A stretch of DNA of 64,000 nt from Medicago truncatula. Lineage: Eukaryota; Streptophyta; Magnoliopsida; Fabales; Fabaceae. The stretch covers positions 55,778,091-55,842,090 of the forward strand of contig NC_053044.1 in assembly GCF_003473485.1 (NCBI RefSeq). Reading direction: 5' to 3'. Under the pieces are notes generated by a model. That model was not told where the DNA came from and ran no database searches. It was given only the letters and a program-made list of their open reading frames with translations. This document shows, one piece after another, positions 47,691 through 58,900 of the stretch. Position 1 is the stretch's first letter. Each line of letters opens with the position of its first letter. The position numbers and the translations under genes were made by a program.

Positions 47691-48044
47691 ATTTTTTTTT
47701 TTTTTGTTGTCCGGGATTCAAACTCTGCTTGCCTTCTATTCATGTACAAGTAATTCTTGATATATATATATATATAAAAGACACACCCTTCAATGTTTTG
47801 TCACCTTAAAAAGGTGCTGTTAGCAGGCCAACCCGGTTAATTGGACCGGCCCAATTCGAAAGTTGTTTTGAGAATGAATGAACTAACTGGGCATACATTT
47901 TTTTTTCTGGAATCCCGAAATTACCCTCTGAATGAAAGGGGCAATTCATTTCCACGTCTACCTCGACCTCTCAGTCTTTGATGCTCAAGACTGAAAAAAA
48001 ACTCAAAAAGTGTTGGCATTAGGAATTGATTGATTGAAGAAGAA
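47691..48044. other. Intergenic, upstream of gamma carbonic anhydrase
   Basis: T-run plus GTCCGGGATTCAAACTC near 47712 is probably a SINE fragment; (TA)n at 47759-47776. The promoter and leader of the next gene follow. Confidence 0.4.
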
Positions 48045-51000
48045 ATGGGAACCCTCGGAAGAGCGATATACAGCGTTGGACAGTTGATTCGAAAAACTGG
48101 ACAAGCCGTTGATCGCCTCGGTTCTCATCTCCAAGGTGGCTACATCGAAGAACAGCTGTCTAGGCATCGAACCGTGTTGAACATATTTGACAAGGCTCCT
48201 GTTATTGATAAGGATGTTTTTGTTGCACCAAGTGCCGCTGTCATTGGAGATGTCCAGATTGGAAAAGGGTCATCAATTTGGTATGGATCTGTATTGAGAG
48301 GTAAGGGGACTCATTTCATCAATTAGATATAAATTTCAAAATATTTGGTTTCAATGATCTAATGCTTTTGCAATCAAATTATTGGTAGTCGTAGTAATGC
48401 TTTATGGGTATGTTTGGATTTGTTTATTTGAGTTTATCTACCGACATAAAAAAATTTAAGTGCTTATAGAAACAACCTATGACATGTTTATAAGCTGTTT
48501 TCAGCTTATTTCCATATGCTCTCTAGGACAACTTATGAAAATAGCTTATACTTACTTTGTCCCTAATTATAAGACTCCTTTCAAATTATCATGTGTTCAT
48601 TACCTTTTTTTTTAAAATTTGGTAATAGTGACTCACAAAACATATACATTAATTATACTACATACTTTTTTAATGTGCGTAAAATGTGTCACAGGGTCTT
48701 GTAAATAAGAACGGAATTATATGAAAATATGTGTTATAGAATCTTGTAATTAGGGACGGAGGAAGTAATTTGTATGAAAATAGTTTCATTTTATTCTATC
48801 TTTTGTTATAAAAATAGCTTATACATAAGCACTTCTAGTTATAAATGCTAAATTAAGGTGTTTAACTAAACAAAATCAATTTTCATATGAGATACGCTTA
48901 TTGTAAAACAAAGACAACTATTTTGTGCAACTTCAATAAAGTGTCTTTCTTATATATTTTGAAACAATGTTTTCATGGGAAGTTGCATTTTTCTGAACTT
49001 GAAAAGTAGATTAAATGTGAAATCTCTGTGAGTCTCTCTCTATACTACTTAATAATTACATGCGGCGAACCGGCAATCATATTTGAACTTAACATTATGG
49101 ATAGGTGATGTTAACATCATTAGAATTGGAAGTGGAACTAACCTACAGGATAACTCCCTGGTGCATGTTGCAAAGTCAAATTTAAGTGGGAAGGTGTTGC
49201 CTACTATTATCGGGGATAATGTTACTGTAGGTGAGTAATATTTTTGCCATGATCAACAAATTGCTACATTGTACGCTTAAATTGAAATTTCAAATTTCAA
49301 ATGTATAAAATTTCACGGAGCAGGTCATAGTGCTGTTTTACATGGTTGCACTGTTGAGGATGAGGCTTTTGTTGGTATGGGTGCAATTCTACTTGATGGC
49401 GTCGTCGTTGAGAAAAATGCCATGGTTGCTGCTGGAGCCCTTGTGAGGCAGAATACAAAGATTCCATCTGGCGAGGTATGTCTAAGGTGGCTGTATATTG
49501 TCTGGTACCACTTATTGAGATTTAGGATTGTGTACGGTATAGTAGAGCCAGAGTTAGCCTTAGGTCACTGGTTTGAATCCGGCAGGTCGGCCCAAATTGG
49601 TAGAGCCAAAGTTATCAAAGAATAGAAGTAAAAGAAAGAAAGCAGATAGAGATAGAGAATGATGATGGGAATAGAATTCTGTTATTTTTTTTACAGAGAG
49701 AATTTTCTTTTCACAACTGTCAACAGTTTTACAAATGAATATCAATGAATAAATCTCTTATTCCTCTAGGAACCTCCCTCCTAAGAATAAGCTTGCAAAA
49801 TAGGAGGGCAGTTGGGTTCCTAACACTGTACATGTTAGTCTAGCTGTTTTTTTGTAAATAATATTCATTACTGAGTGAACATACTACACTGTCAGTCTAG
49901 GACTAGGGGATTCAATTATATTCTGTTTTGTATAGTTTATGGATTTTTTCATAGAATTTTTTTAGTGATATACTTTAGTTACTTAGATAATTTTAGAATA
50001 AATATTGTAGCATTGAAGTCGTTTAGTTACTTAGATAATTTTAGGATAAATATTATGCATTCTTTGAGTTACTTTTCATCATTATTTTTTTGTGTTATTA
50101 TTTTAAATTTTACCCGACAATCTTGTTATATTTTTGTATCCAAGAGTTTTCTGCAACATAAAGCATTAAAGCTATTGTTTTTTTTCCTTAAAATTTGAAA
50201 TTCACCTATTCTGTCTTATAGCTGCTATTTTGTTATTTTTGTGTCAACACTAGCACTATGGCTTCCATCACCATGACAGTATGACACCTACAGCCACAAC
50301 AAATTTTGTTTACTGTGAGAGTATGACTTTGGCTCTAAAGTAAACCCCTAGAAAATAAAGATATGACAGAAGACACATGATATGACACCAACTTAGAGAT
50401 ATAATAAATTTTAGACTTAATTGCACTCTTGGGCCCCCAAGTTTCACAATTGTGCGATTTGGCCCCAATTTTAAAATGAGAGATTTTGACCCCTCAACTT
50501 TATCTATCCTCTTTTGCATTTACTAGTCCTCCATGCACATTTTGACCAAACAACGCTGACGTGTCTAATTTTATTGATGTGTCATCTCCACGTGTTTGCC
50601 AACATGGAAACTAACATTTAAAATAAAATTAAAATAAAGAAAACATTCTTTTTCACTCTCACTCTCCCATTTTTACTCTCACACTCCCTTCATACCCTTT
50701 TAATTTCACCCAATAGAATGAGCGAGTGAACTTGACTATGTTGGCAAACGCTTCTTTGACTAAGTTGCAAACAGACTCCCACATTCTAGTTTTATTTTTC
50801 TATGAACATACTCATTGGCGATTGGCGACAGTTTGAAAATTCTTCATTGACTTTTTTTTTTTGAAATTAGAAGGGTAAGAAGGGAGTGTGAGAGTGAAAA
50901 AGAATGGAGGTTTGATGTGGAGGTGGAAAGAGGAAGGAAAAGGAGGATTTTTATTTATTTTTTAAAATGTTAATTTTCACGTTGGCGAAGACATGGAGAT

Positions 51001-52718
51001 GCACATCATTAAATTAGTCACGCTAGTGTTTTTTGGTCAGAATGTGCATTGGGATTAGTAAATGCAAAAGGGGTAATGTTGAGGTGTCAAAACCGCTCAT
51101 TTTAAACTTGGTGGCCGAAATCGCTTAATTCTGAAACTTGGGGGGTCAAAAGTGCAATTAAGCCTAAATTTATTATTATAGGACATGCCATGGCTTTAAT
51201 ATAATATATTAAATTTAGCATAAAATAACATTAAAAGAATCTTAAATTAGAAAAGGTACTGAATGTTTTAAAAGTGAGCAAGTCATTGTAGACATGAGTG
51301 AAGTGCTATTATTTTATAATGGTTGTTGGGGTATTCTCATCTATATATGTATAAAAATTCAAATGTAAAAGTAAAATATGGTGAAATGCAGCCAGGAGCA
51401 TCCAAAGTGTATGACATGGATACATGTTAAGTTTTCCCATGTGAGTAAATCTACCGGTTTGAAATTTCTTTGCTTCCTTGCTAAATCTTCATCTTTCTTA
51501 AATAGATCCAAATCCAGGTTCCTAAATCTTCACTCTTGAGTTGCATGGTTTTTTTTATACCTGCTTATGCATCTTTTCACAAGATTTTTATGTTTTTCCT
51601 GTTGGAAAAGATCTAATAAATATGGCCAATTCTTGAGCTGCATGGATGATGATCTTTGTCAAGGATTCTCTTGTTGTTCCTGTTGTTTGTTCTGTACTCT
51701 TTTTCCCTTGAAAGATTTTATCCCTTTGGTTTTTTTCTGACAAGGTTTTTAATGAGGCAGATGCCAAGTTTCCTTGGTTATTTTGGCTTGGGTTTTGGTC
51801 TAGTCCCCCCAAGTGCCTATGTATCTTTCTTTTTATTTCAATGATATCTCTTGAGTGTTGGAGTTTATAGGTGACAACTAAGGGGTGCCAACATAGTTGG
51901 GATGTCTTGGTTTCTTGCCTCTGCACTCTTTTATGTCTAAAGCAAAAAGTCAGATACGTCTTGCACCATGCACATACTTGTTTCCACCATTGGATCAATA
52001 AGTCGTACCCTTGGATCAATTGTGATTTGATGTGACTTGTTGATTCAACGGTAGAAAACAAACTTGTGCATGGTGCTAGACTTATTTATTTGTGCACATT
52101 AGACAAAGCCAAGAAATATATATAGTTTAACCTTCTATTGAATTTAAAACATCATCTGAAAATTATGATGTTATTGTCAATTATGAGGAGCGCCTTTGAA
52201 TGCTGTCAAGGAATTTAGCACATGGTTGGCCCAATTGCTAGACCAAAGCTATATTATGTACACATGGCTCATGAATATCTATCATCTGATGAAAAGCATT
52301 CCTTAATTTTGGATTTTTTTTTTTTGGTCTGGGTATCCAGCTAGATAGTGAAGTTCTAATGGTTGTTTGGCTGCTCTTCTTGAGTACTTGCTACGTGTAT
52401 CATTCATGATATGTAAACTTGCATATTTTGCAGGTTTGGGCTGGCAATCCAGCGAAGTTTCTAAGAAAGCTCACCGATGAAGAGATAGCTTTTATCTCCC
52501 AGTCAGCCACCAATTATACTAACCTTGCACAGGTCCATGCAGCTGAAAATTCAAAGTCCTATGAAGAAATTGAGTTTGAGAAGGTGCTGCGTAAGAAGTA
52601 TGCAACTAAAGATGAGGAGTATGACTCTATGTTGGGTGTTGTTCGTGAGATTCCACCAGAGCTTATTCTTCCTGATAATGTCTTACCTGATAAAGCAAAA
52701 AAAGCTCTTAAAATATGA
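48045..52718 (+). CDS. Gamma carbonic anhydrase, mitochondrial complex I subunit
   Basis: Exons 48045-48300, 49105-49230, 49324-49475 and 52434-52718 give 272 aa, close to the 270-278 of Arabidopsis gamma-CA1/2. MGTLGRAIYSVGQLIRKTGQAVDRLG is the family's N-terminus. Residues 55-190 are left-handed beta-helix hexapeptides (VIGDVQIGKGSSIWYGSVLRG, NIIRIGSGTNLQDNSLVH). The His of LVHVAKS and both His of GHSAVLHG stand at the zinc-ligand positions. The tail ATNYTNLAQVHAAENSKSYEEIEFEKVLRKKYATKDEEYDSML is also conserved. In plants these proteins build the matrix-side domain of respiratory complex I. Intron 3 is nearly 3 kb and contains two TIR elements. The frame is intact, and the gene is probably functional. 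Confidence 0.94.
48406..48893. mobile_element. hAT-like MITE interrupted by a Stowaway MITE
   Basis: GTATGTTTGGATTTGTTTAT at the left and AAGTGCTTATGTATAAGC-type inner motifs identify the GTTTGGAT...AAGCTTAT MITE family that also occurs at 56455. Borders are approximate. It lies in intron 1 of the gamma carbonic anhydrase. Confidence 0.6.
48551..48765. mobile_element. Stowaway (Tc1/mariner) MITE, 215 bp
   Basis: Ends CTTACTTTGTCCCTAATTAT and its near complement (ATTAGGGACGGAGGAAG), TA on both sides (48549-48550, 48766-48767). The CTCCGTCCCTAATTATAAGA core is characteristic. Nested in the MITE at 48406-48893. Confidence 0.8.
49974..50054. repeat. Direct repeat, 33 bp, two copies
   Basis: 49974-50006 and 50022-50054, one difference, 15 bp apart, in intron 3 of the gamma carbonic anhydrase. 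Confidence 0.75.
50414..51164. mobile_element. Mutator-like TIR element, 751 bp
   Basis: Arms of about 150 bp with ends GACTTAATTGCACTC / GTGCAATTAAGCC. Flanks TAAATTTTA and TAAATTTAT (50405-50413, 51165-51173) match at eight of nine. Inside carbonic anhydrase intron 3. Ends resemble the MITE at 11000. Confidence 0.85.
51640..51900 (+). mobile_element. LTR-type repeat fragment (possible Copia LTR fossil)
   Basis: TGTACTCTTTTTCCC, a pyrimidine-rich stretch, then AAGGTTTTTAATGAGGCA resemble the 3' part of a plant Copia long terminal repeat. Only a fragment, without coding parts; broken and old. Identification is by resemblance only. Confidence 0.4.
51958..52081. mobile_element. Small TIR MITE, 124 bp
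   Basis: Arms of about 48 bp: GTCTTGCACCATGCACA at left, TGTGCATGGTGCTAGAC at right. It folds on itself almost fully. No clear target duplication. Confidence 0.75.
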
Positions 52719-53347
52719 GTTCTTAAGAGGCAGTGTCTTCAATTCCAGTCTTGAAAACATCAAGGGTATTTTTTTTCTTCTTTTAAATTCATGGAAGAGG
52801 AGTTGTTTTGGTTTTCAATAACACCAAACGTTTTCTAGGCTAGAGTTATGGCTCCTTTCAAGTTCCAGGAAGCGATTGCTCATAATATTTCAAACTGTGT
52901 TCTCCACTTTGGATTAGGAGAAAGTAGGTGATAGGATCCTGTATGTTGTGTTTGATATATTATTATATGCAAGTGATTTCACTTTTTTCTTCATTGATCC
53001 TTTCCTTCGAGACATTATTGACGTTCATAAGTTCTTGATGAGATTATTATTAAAACAGGGACATTTGACTCGTGTTTTTGTTGAGTGTGGATCTGTACCT
53101 ATTCCATTTTGAATCTTTTCTGGTCAATTTGAAAGTTACCATTTGGAGAATGAATGATTCTTTCAAAAAGGATGAAAGGGTTGAATGACGCAATTCACAT
53201 TAAGATAAGAAGTGGCAAAGAAAATAATTGAATGAAACAGATCGATAAAAAAAATAATTTGGTAGTCGGTCAAATTTATAAGTAAAAAATAATTTTTAAG
53301 TTCATCGAATAACTAATGTATTTAGTTTATATATAAGTTAGGAGAAA
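52719..53347. other. 3' UTR of gamma carbonic anhydrase and intergenic
   Basis: No further gene seen. Confidence 0.4.
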
Positions 53348-53968
53348 GATATTTGTACAACTATTATTTAATAACTTTTGTGACGATTTTCTTTTTTATA
53401 TTCACATTGTATTTTTACTTTCTCTCTCTGTTGTTTTGTTTTGGTTTAATTGCAGTTTTGCCCTCCTAAGTATCACAACCTTGTGATTTTGGTCTCCAAT
53501 AAAAAACAATAACAAATCAGCCCCGTAAGTTTTCCCCCTTTTGCACTTTTGGCCTCCCAAACCAATTTTGACTAAGTTAGTGCATATGTGGCACTCACAT
53601 CACTTAAAGTGAGGTGCCACGTGTGACTTCCTATTTTCTTTTGGGGTGAAAATTGCAAAATTGTGATAGTTAGGGGGTCAAAACTGAAATTAAGCCTAAT
53701 AAGGATCAAAACTGGAATTAAGCCGAATAAATAAAGTGATATGGGTGTCATGTAAGCATTGATCCAGTCAAAATTTGTATGGGGCTAAAAGTGCAGAATG
53801 GGTAAACTTAGGGGGCTGATTTGTTATTGTTTTTTTTATAGGGTGCCAAAATTGTGAGAATTAGGAGGCCAAAACTGCAACTAAGCCTTTTTTTGTGTTA
53901 ATTCTTCATTTTCTTTGTAAATCAATGGTTGTCATATAACTTGTCATTGAAATGGTTGTTCAAATAAC
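53348..53968. mobile_element. MITE (GATATTTGTACAAC family) hosting another element
   Basis: Left end GATATTTGTACAACTATT and right end complement GTTATTTGAACAACCATT form diverged inverted repeats. The interior is mainly the younger element at 53443-53887. Confidence 0.6.
53443..53887. mobile_element. Mutator-like MITE nested in another MITE, 445 bp
   Basis: Ends GGTTTAATTGCAGTTTTGCC and the complement of GGCCAAAACTGCAACTAAGCC, both T-rich flanks. A second internal end (AAACTGAAATTAAGCC, near 53685) hints at a rearranged or doubly inserted copy. Confidence 0.7.
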
Positions 53969-54117
53969 ACAGCTCATAAGTTAGATACAATAGTTATCTA
54001 ATAAATCTAAAAGTTGTTTTTTTCTTATTAATGTGACCGAAGGGAGTATGAAATAGTTGGTTGTGAGATATATTTAAAAACAGATGAAGTAATAGTAAGT
54101 CTCATGTCTATATGATA

Positions 54118-55110
54118 CTAGACCATTGACCCGTGCGTTAGCACGAGTCATTTTAAGAGTAAAAATAAAACAATGTAGTTCGCTTGAATGTAAAAATTGT
54201 CGTAAATCAAAGCATAATGTCAATTAACATAAACTTTGTTATTGTTCCATAATTCTAGTACGTAGTTCCTGTTACTTTAACATAACATATAATTTTAAAA
54301 GGGAAGCTGAAGTTCGTTGACATGCAAATAGTTTCAATAAGTAAGAAAATGAATAGTACACAAAAAAGTCCTATACATTACAGAAAACTTCTCTGTAGAC
54401 CACATTTGATGCAACATCGGTACCATCGCCGTCCTCGTCATTAATCAATATCTTTAAATCACCCCTCGAAGTAACCCGTGATATTGTGACGTACAACTGT
54501 CAATGTGAAAAATAGGAAACGGTAGGTAGACACCAACATATTCTAGCGACTGACCCTGACCCTTGTTAATAGTCATTGCAAATGAGACAGATATCGGAAA
54601 CTGCCTTCGTTTAAATTTGAAAGGAATTCTATTATCAGATGGTGTTAGCGATAACCTTGGAATAAACACCTTCTCATCGATATTACAACCAGATATTACC
54701 CGTCCTTCGAGCACAAATTTTCTCATGTTTGTAATGATCAATCTTGTACCGTTACATAAGCCCAAACTTTGATCTATGTTCCTCAGTAACATGACAGGTG
54801 CTCATACTTTCAGTCGCAACCGATGATTTGGCAATCCGGACGCCACAATGGTGTTGAGGAATTCAGGAGTGTGGATGTCATCTATTGCGTCACCATCTAT
54901 GTTTTTATGATAAGGTGTATCGTAACTCAAATAGATTTTTTCTTCACCAGGAATCAAGTCTAACACATAATCATTAACGTGTTCAACAATGGTATTCTTT
55001 GGTGTCAATATTGCTCTACTTTGAAAATATTATGCTTCCAATGTTTCCTAACAAATTTGGGTAAGTGCTGTCAATGATAGATGCAATAAGATTACCTGAA
55101 CTTGGAAAAT
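54118..55110 (-). mobile_element. Helitron remnant with PIF1-like helicase fragment
   Basis: On the minus strand, helicase coding matches the element at 17013: [73 protein letters not shown], then [23 protein letters not shown]. The catalytic-side GQGQS is kept here, unlike the + strand copy. The frame is broken between 54793 and 54801 and after about 54490. The 3' end is excellent: hairpin GACTCGTGCTAACGCACGGGTC (as arms CGTGC/GCACG) then CTAG (54121-54118) before T. The 5' end is missing. Confidence 0.82.
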
Positions 55111-55927
55111 TAGGAAATCATGGTTAGGATTTGGAGAAGGGGAATTAGAAAATATGGTTAGGTTTTGAAGGAGGGAAAAGTGGCTACGATTTTTAGGTTA
55201 AATATTAGGTATAATTAAGGCAACAGTGCTTTGTTTATGAATAAGAGATGAGAAAGAGACCTTAATAATCTTAAATTTGATAGAGATTTAAGTAAAGTTT
55301 TGTTTAACTCTAAAAATAAATGTTGGTTGTTTAGAATAATTCGTTTTAGAGAGCTTATTAATCACTTGATTATTCTTTCTTTTTTGTATCCAATTACTTG
55401 GTTTTTAGCTTAGAATATTTTATATTATTATTATTTTGTTGAGAAATAATATTTATAGAATTATTTTATGAAAATTTTCTTTTTATACTCATACTATGTT
55501 TGTGACTATGAAAGAATTCCTCTCTTTATCTTTATATTATATTGGTTTTTGTGTCAAACGCCTATTTTATTTTCTTTATAAATTTACGGTCGTTAAAATA
55601 ATACATGTATTTTGTGTAAAGTGATTTTCATAATTCTATCTGTGTCATCACATCAAATTAATTTATTTATGTTTTTGTGTGTAGGGACATAGTAAAAGAA
55701 GACAGGAAAAAGGTGATTCGCGAATCTCTTCCGTTTTGGATGGAGGGTAAAGGAGAAAAAGCAAGGGTTTAAGAGTGGCGCCTTTTAGAATAAAGAATGT
55801 GAAAATGTTGCGGCGCGTTCACCTTATCAATATCATAATCATGCAGTAGATTGAGTATAGATCAATCAATCCAGAGAGAAAAGATCCATCTTCTTCTGCT
55901 TCGGTTCAAACCTAATCTCAGTTAACA
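55111..55927. other. Intergenic and promoter of the pfkB kinase
   Basis: AT-rich; GC rises after 55700 (AGTGGCGCC, GTTGCGGCGCG), the probable promoter and leader. No gene. Confidence 0.4.
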
Positions 55928-58900
55928 ATGGTTGCCGAAGGCTTTTGTCTGAACCAAAACGGTGAAGAATTGGAAGCTCCTCCTTTCATTTTGGGTCTTC
56001 AACCATCTGCACTCGTTGACAACGTGGCTCACGTTGATTGGTCCTTGCTTGATCGAATCCCCGGCGAACCCGGTGGCTCCATTCCCGTCTGTATTCATTC
56101 TACTATTCTTTCAATTATTCAAATATTATTATAATAATTTTATTTATTATGTTCTTAGGTTGCAATTGAAGAGCTTGAAAATATACTGAAGGAAGTTAAA
56201 TCCAAATCTAATTCGGCTGATTCTTCTGTCATGAAAACTCTGGCTGGTGGCAGTGTTGCTAATACAATTCGTGGTCTTAGTAGTGGTTTTGGAATTTCCA
56301 GTGGAATTATTGGGGCTTGTGGTGATGATGAACAAGGTCAATTATTTGTTAATAACATGTCCTCTAATGGTGTTGATCTTTCCAGACTCCGTAAGAAGAA
56401 AGGACACACTGCACAGGTAGGTTGCTTCACTCACTCCCTTACTTTTTATGTTATGGCCCTGTTTGGATAAACAACAGAGAATTAAGTCAAATTGTTTTCA
56501 TAAGCTATCCCAGAGCTCGTGGAAATAAGCTGAAAATAGCAAATAAGTTGTTTTCATAAGCTCATACAAACAATCTTCCAAGCACTTACGTCCGTAGATA
56601 AGCTCAAATGTGTCAATTCAAACAAACTATAGGCTGATTGTATTAACTTATTTTTGAGCTTATGCAAATAAATAAATTTTCTTTAATTCATAAGTTCTCA
56701 GTTCTCGCTAACAAAAATTGTATCTTCATTAACTATTTTTTCATAAACTACCTTGACAAGCTTATGAATAATACATAAAAGCTTATTTATTTGCGTAAGC
56801 TTAAAATAAGCCAATACAAACGGGTCTTATATATCATTGTGACTAATAACTTCTACAAATACCAAATACTTTTTTATTTTCATATTAACTTGGCTTTCTA
56901 CCAGTGTGTTTGCTTGGTAGACGAGTTGGGTAACAGAACAATGCGGCCCTGTCTCTCGAATGCTGTCAAAGTTCAGGTATTGTTTCATCTCAAGTTCCCT
57001 TTATGGTTAGGTTAAGGTTCAATTTTTATCAAGTTTTTTTTTTTTTTTTTCATTTAGAATCTCTTTTCTTTGTTTGATAGGCTCAAGAATTGATGACAGA
57101 GGATTTCAAAGGCTCCAAGGTTCACTTCTTCATCAATTAAAATACTGTAGAACTTGTTAATTATCCTGTCTTGTATATTTCAATCATTTTTTTTTATTTT
57201 TATTTTTTTGAAGAAAAACTCCATTATATATTTCAATGATGTTGCTTTCATATCAGGGATTTAAATGACTGGAGTCAAGCATCCTTTATTATTATTACTA
57301 TTTTGAACATTTATTCCACCATAATGTACTGTAAAATGAAATTGATGGTGCATTGGCTAGGGATGGGCAAAGTTCAGTTTAGACCAAAACTGTGTCAAAA
57401 CTGAACTGAACCATAATGCAATAGTTTGAACCAAACTGAACTGGTTTTCAAAATAGTTAACTGTTTTGATTAAAAAAAAACTGAACTGAATTACTATTTT
57501 AGTTTCATCTTTTTTCTTTTCTTTTCTGGTGATAGAGAAAGCAAGACAGGAACAAAAACCGACAGCAAGGCAACAGCTATGGGTCTGAAATCTAATAAAA
57601 CTAACCAAAATTCAAGCCCCTAGCTATGCCTAAACCAACCCGCAACAGCCCCATCACAGCTCCCAAACCAGAAAACAGCTACTGCAGCCAAAACACCAAC
57701 ACACAGATGCACAGCTGACAGAAAACAGCCCCAGTAGCTGCTGTTCTGTCATGACAGCAGCGCTAAAAACAGCCAGCAAGCCACCCCACAGCTGAAACAC
57801 ACATAAAAACCAGACGAAAGCAACAGCGTTACCTCAAAAGGCATATGAAATTGAGATAAATTTTGATGAATATGAATGAAATGGGTACCTCGGAGCTGCA
57901 ACAGTGGAGTTGAATCACTACGGAGGGATCCCGACGGTGACCGGAGATGGAGGGATCATGACAGTGACCGGAGATGAATCGTTACGGAGGGATCACGGCG
58001 GAGGAATGAATCATGCTTTGTAGGTTTTGTTGGATGGATCGCAAGAGAGCAATGAATTTGGTCCAATTTGGGTTCAATTCATTCTATTTTATTTTTCAAA
58101 ACAGTTCAGTTACAGTTAGTAACTGATACTTACAATACAGTTCAGTTTTGAACTTTTACACACGGTTCAGTTTAATATTGGTTCAGTTCGGTTCAGTTCA
58201 ATAGTTTGGTTTAGTTTTTGGTTTTTATGCCCACCCTAGCATTGGCCTTGTATCTTGTCTCTGCAAACATACTAAAAAGTTTCTCTTCGGTATGTCCATC
58301 CATATAGGTCTACCGCTACTAATAATATATCATCTAAGGGTTCTCTGTGAACTTAGTTGTTGATATATTTATTACATTTCAGTGGTTGGTGTTGAGATAT
58401 GCAATACTCAATTTGGAAGTTATTCAAGCAGCCATTGCTTTAGCCAAGCAGGAAGGCCTCCTTGTTTCCTTGGACTTGGCCAGTTTTGAGGTATTTTATT
58501 TACGCTGCTACTCTGAATCCCTCCTCCCCAAAAGTTCTTTTTAAAAGATTGGGTACACAGGTTTGATTAATAAAAAACTGGGTTAAATATGTTTAGTCCC
58601 TACAAAATCACGAGTTTTCAAGTTTAGTCCCTATAAAGTTTCAATGGTAATTTTAGTCCTCATAATATTGTGGTCCCTATTTTGAAAACTTTTTATTAAA
58701 AATGGATACTTTTTAGTCCTCCAATATAGCCCCTATAAAATGCAAATAGGGGCTAAAAGTAAATAAATTTTTTATAGGGATTAAACATGAAAACTTATAA
58801 TTTTGTAGGGACTAAAAACATATTTAACCCTAGAAAATTCAACTCCTTTCTAGTAGTTTTTTCTCCCACTTGAGCTTGGGAAGTTTATAAAGTAAGTTTT

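Noticed and set aside
51588-52061. 157-residue minus-strand frame
   Set aside because: It crosses a MITE and an LTR-like fragment and has no recognisable domain.
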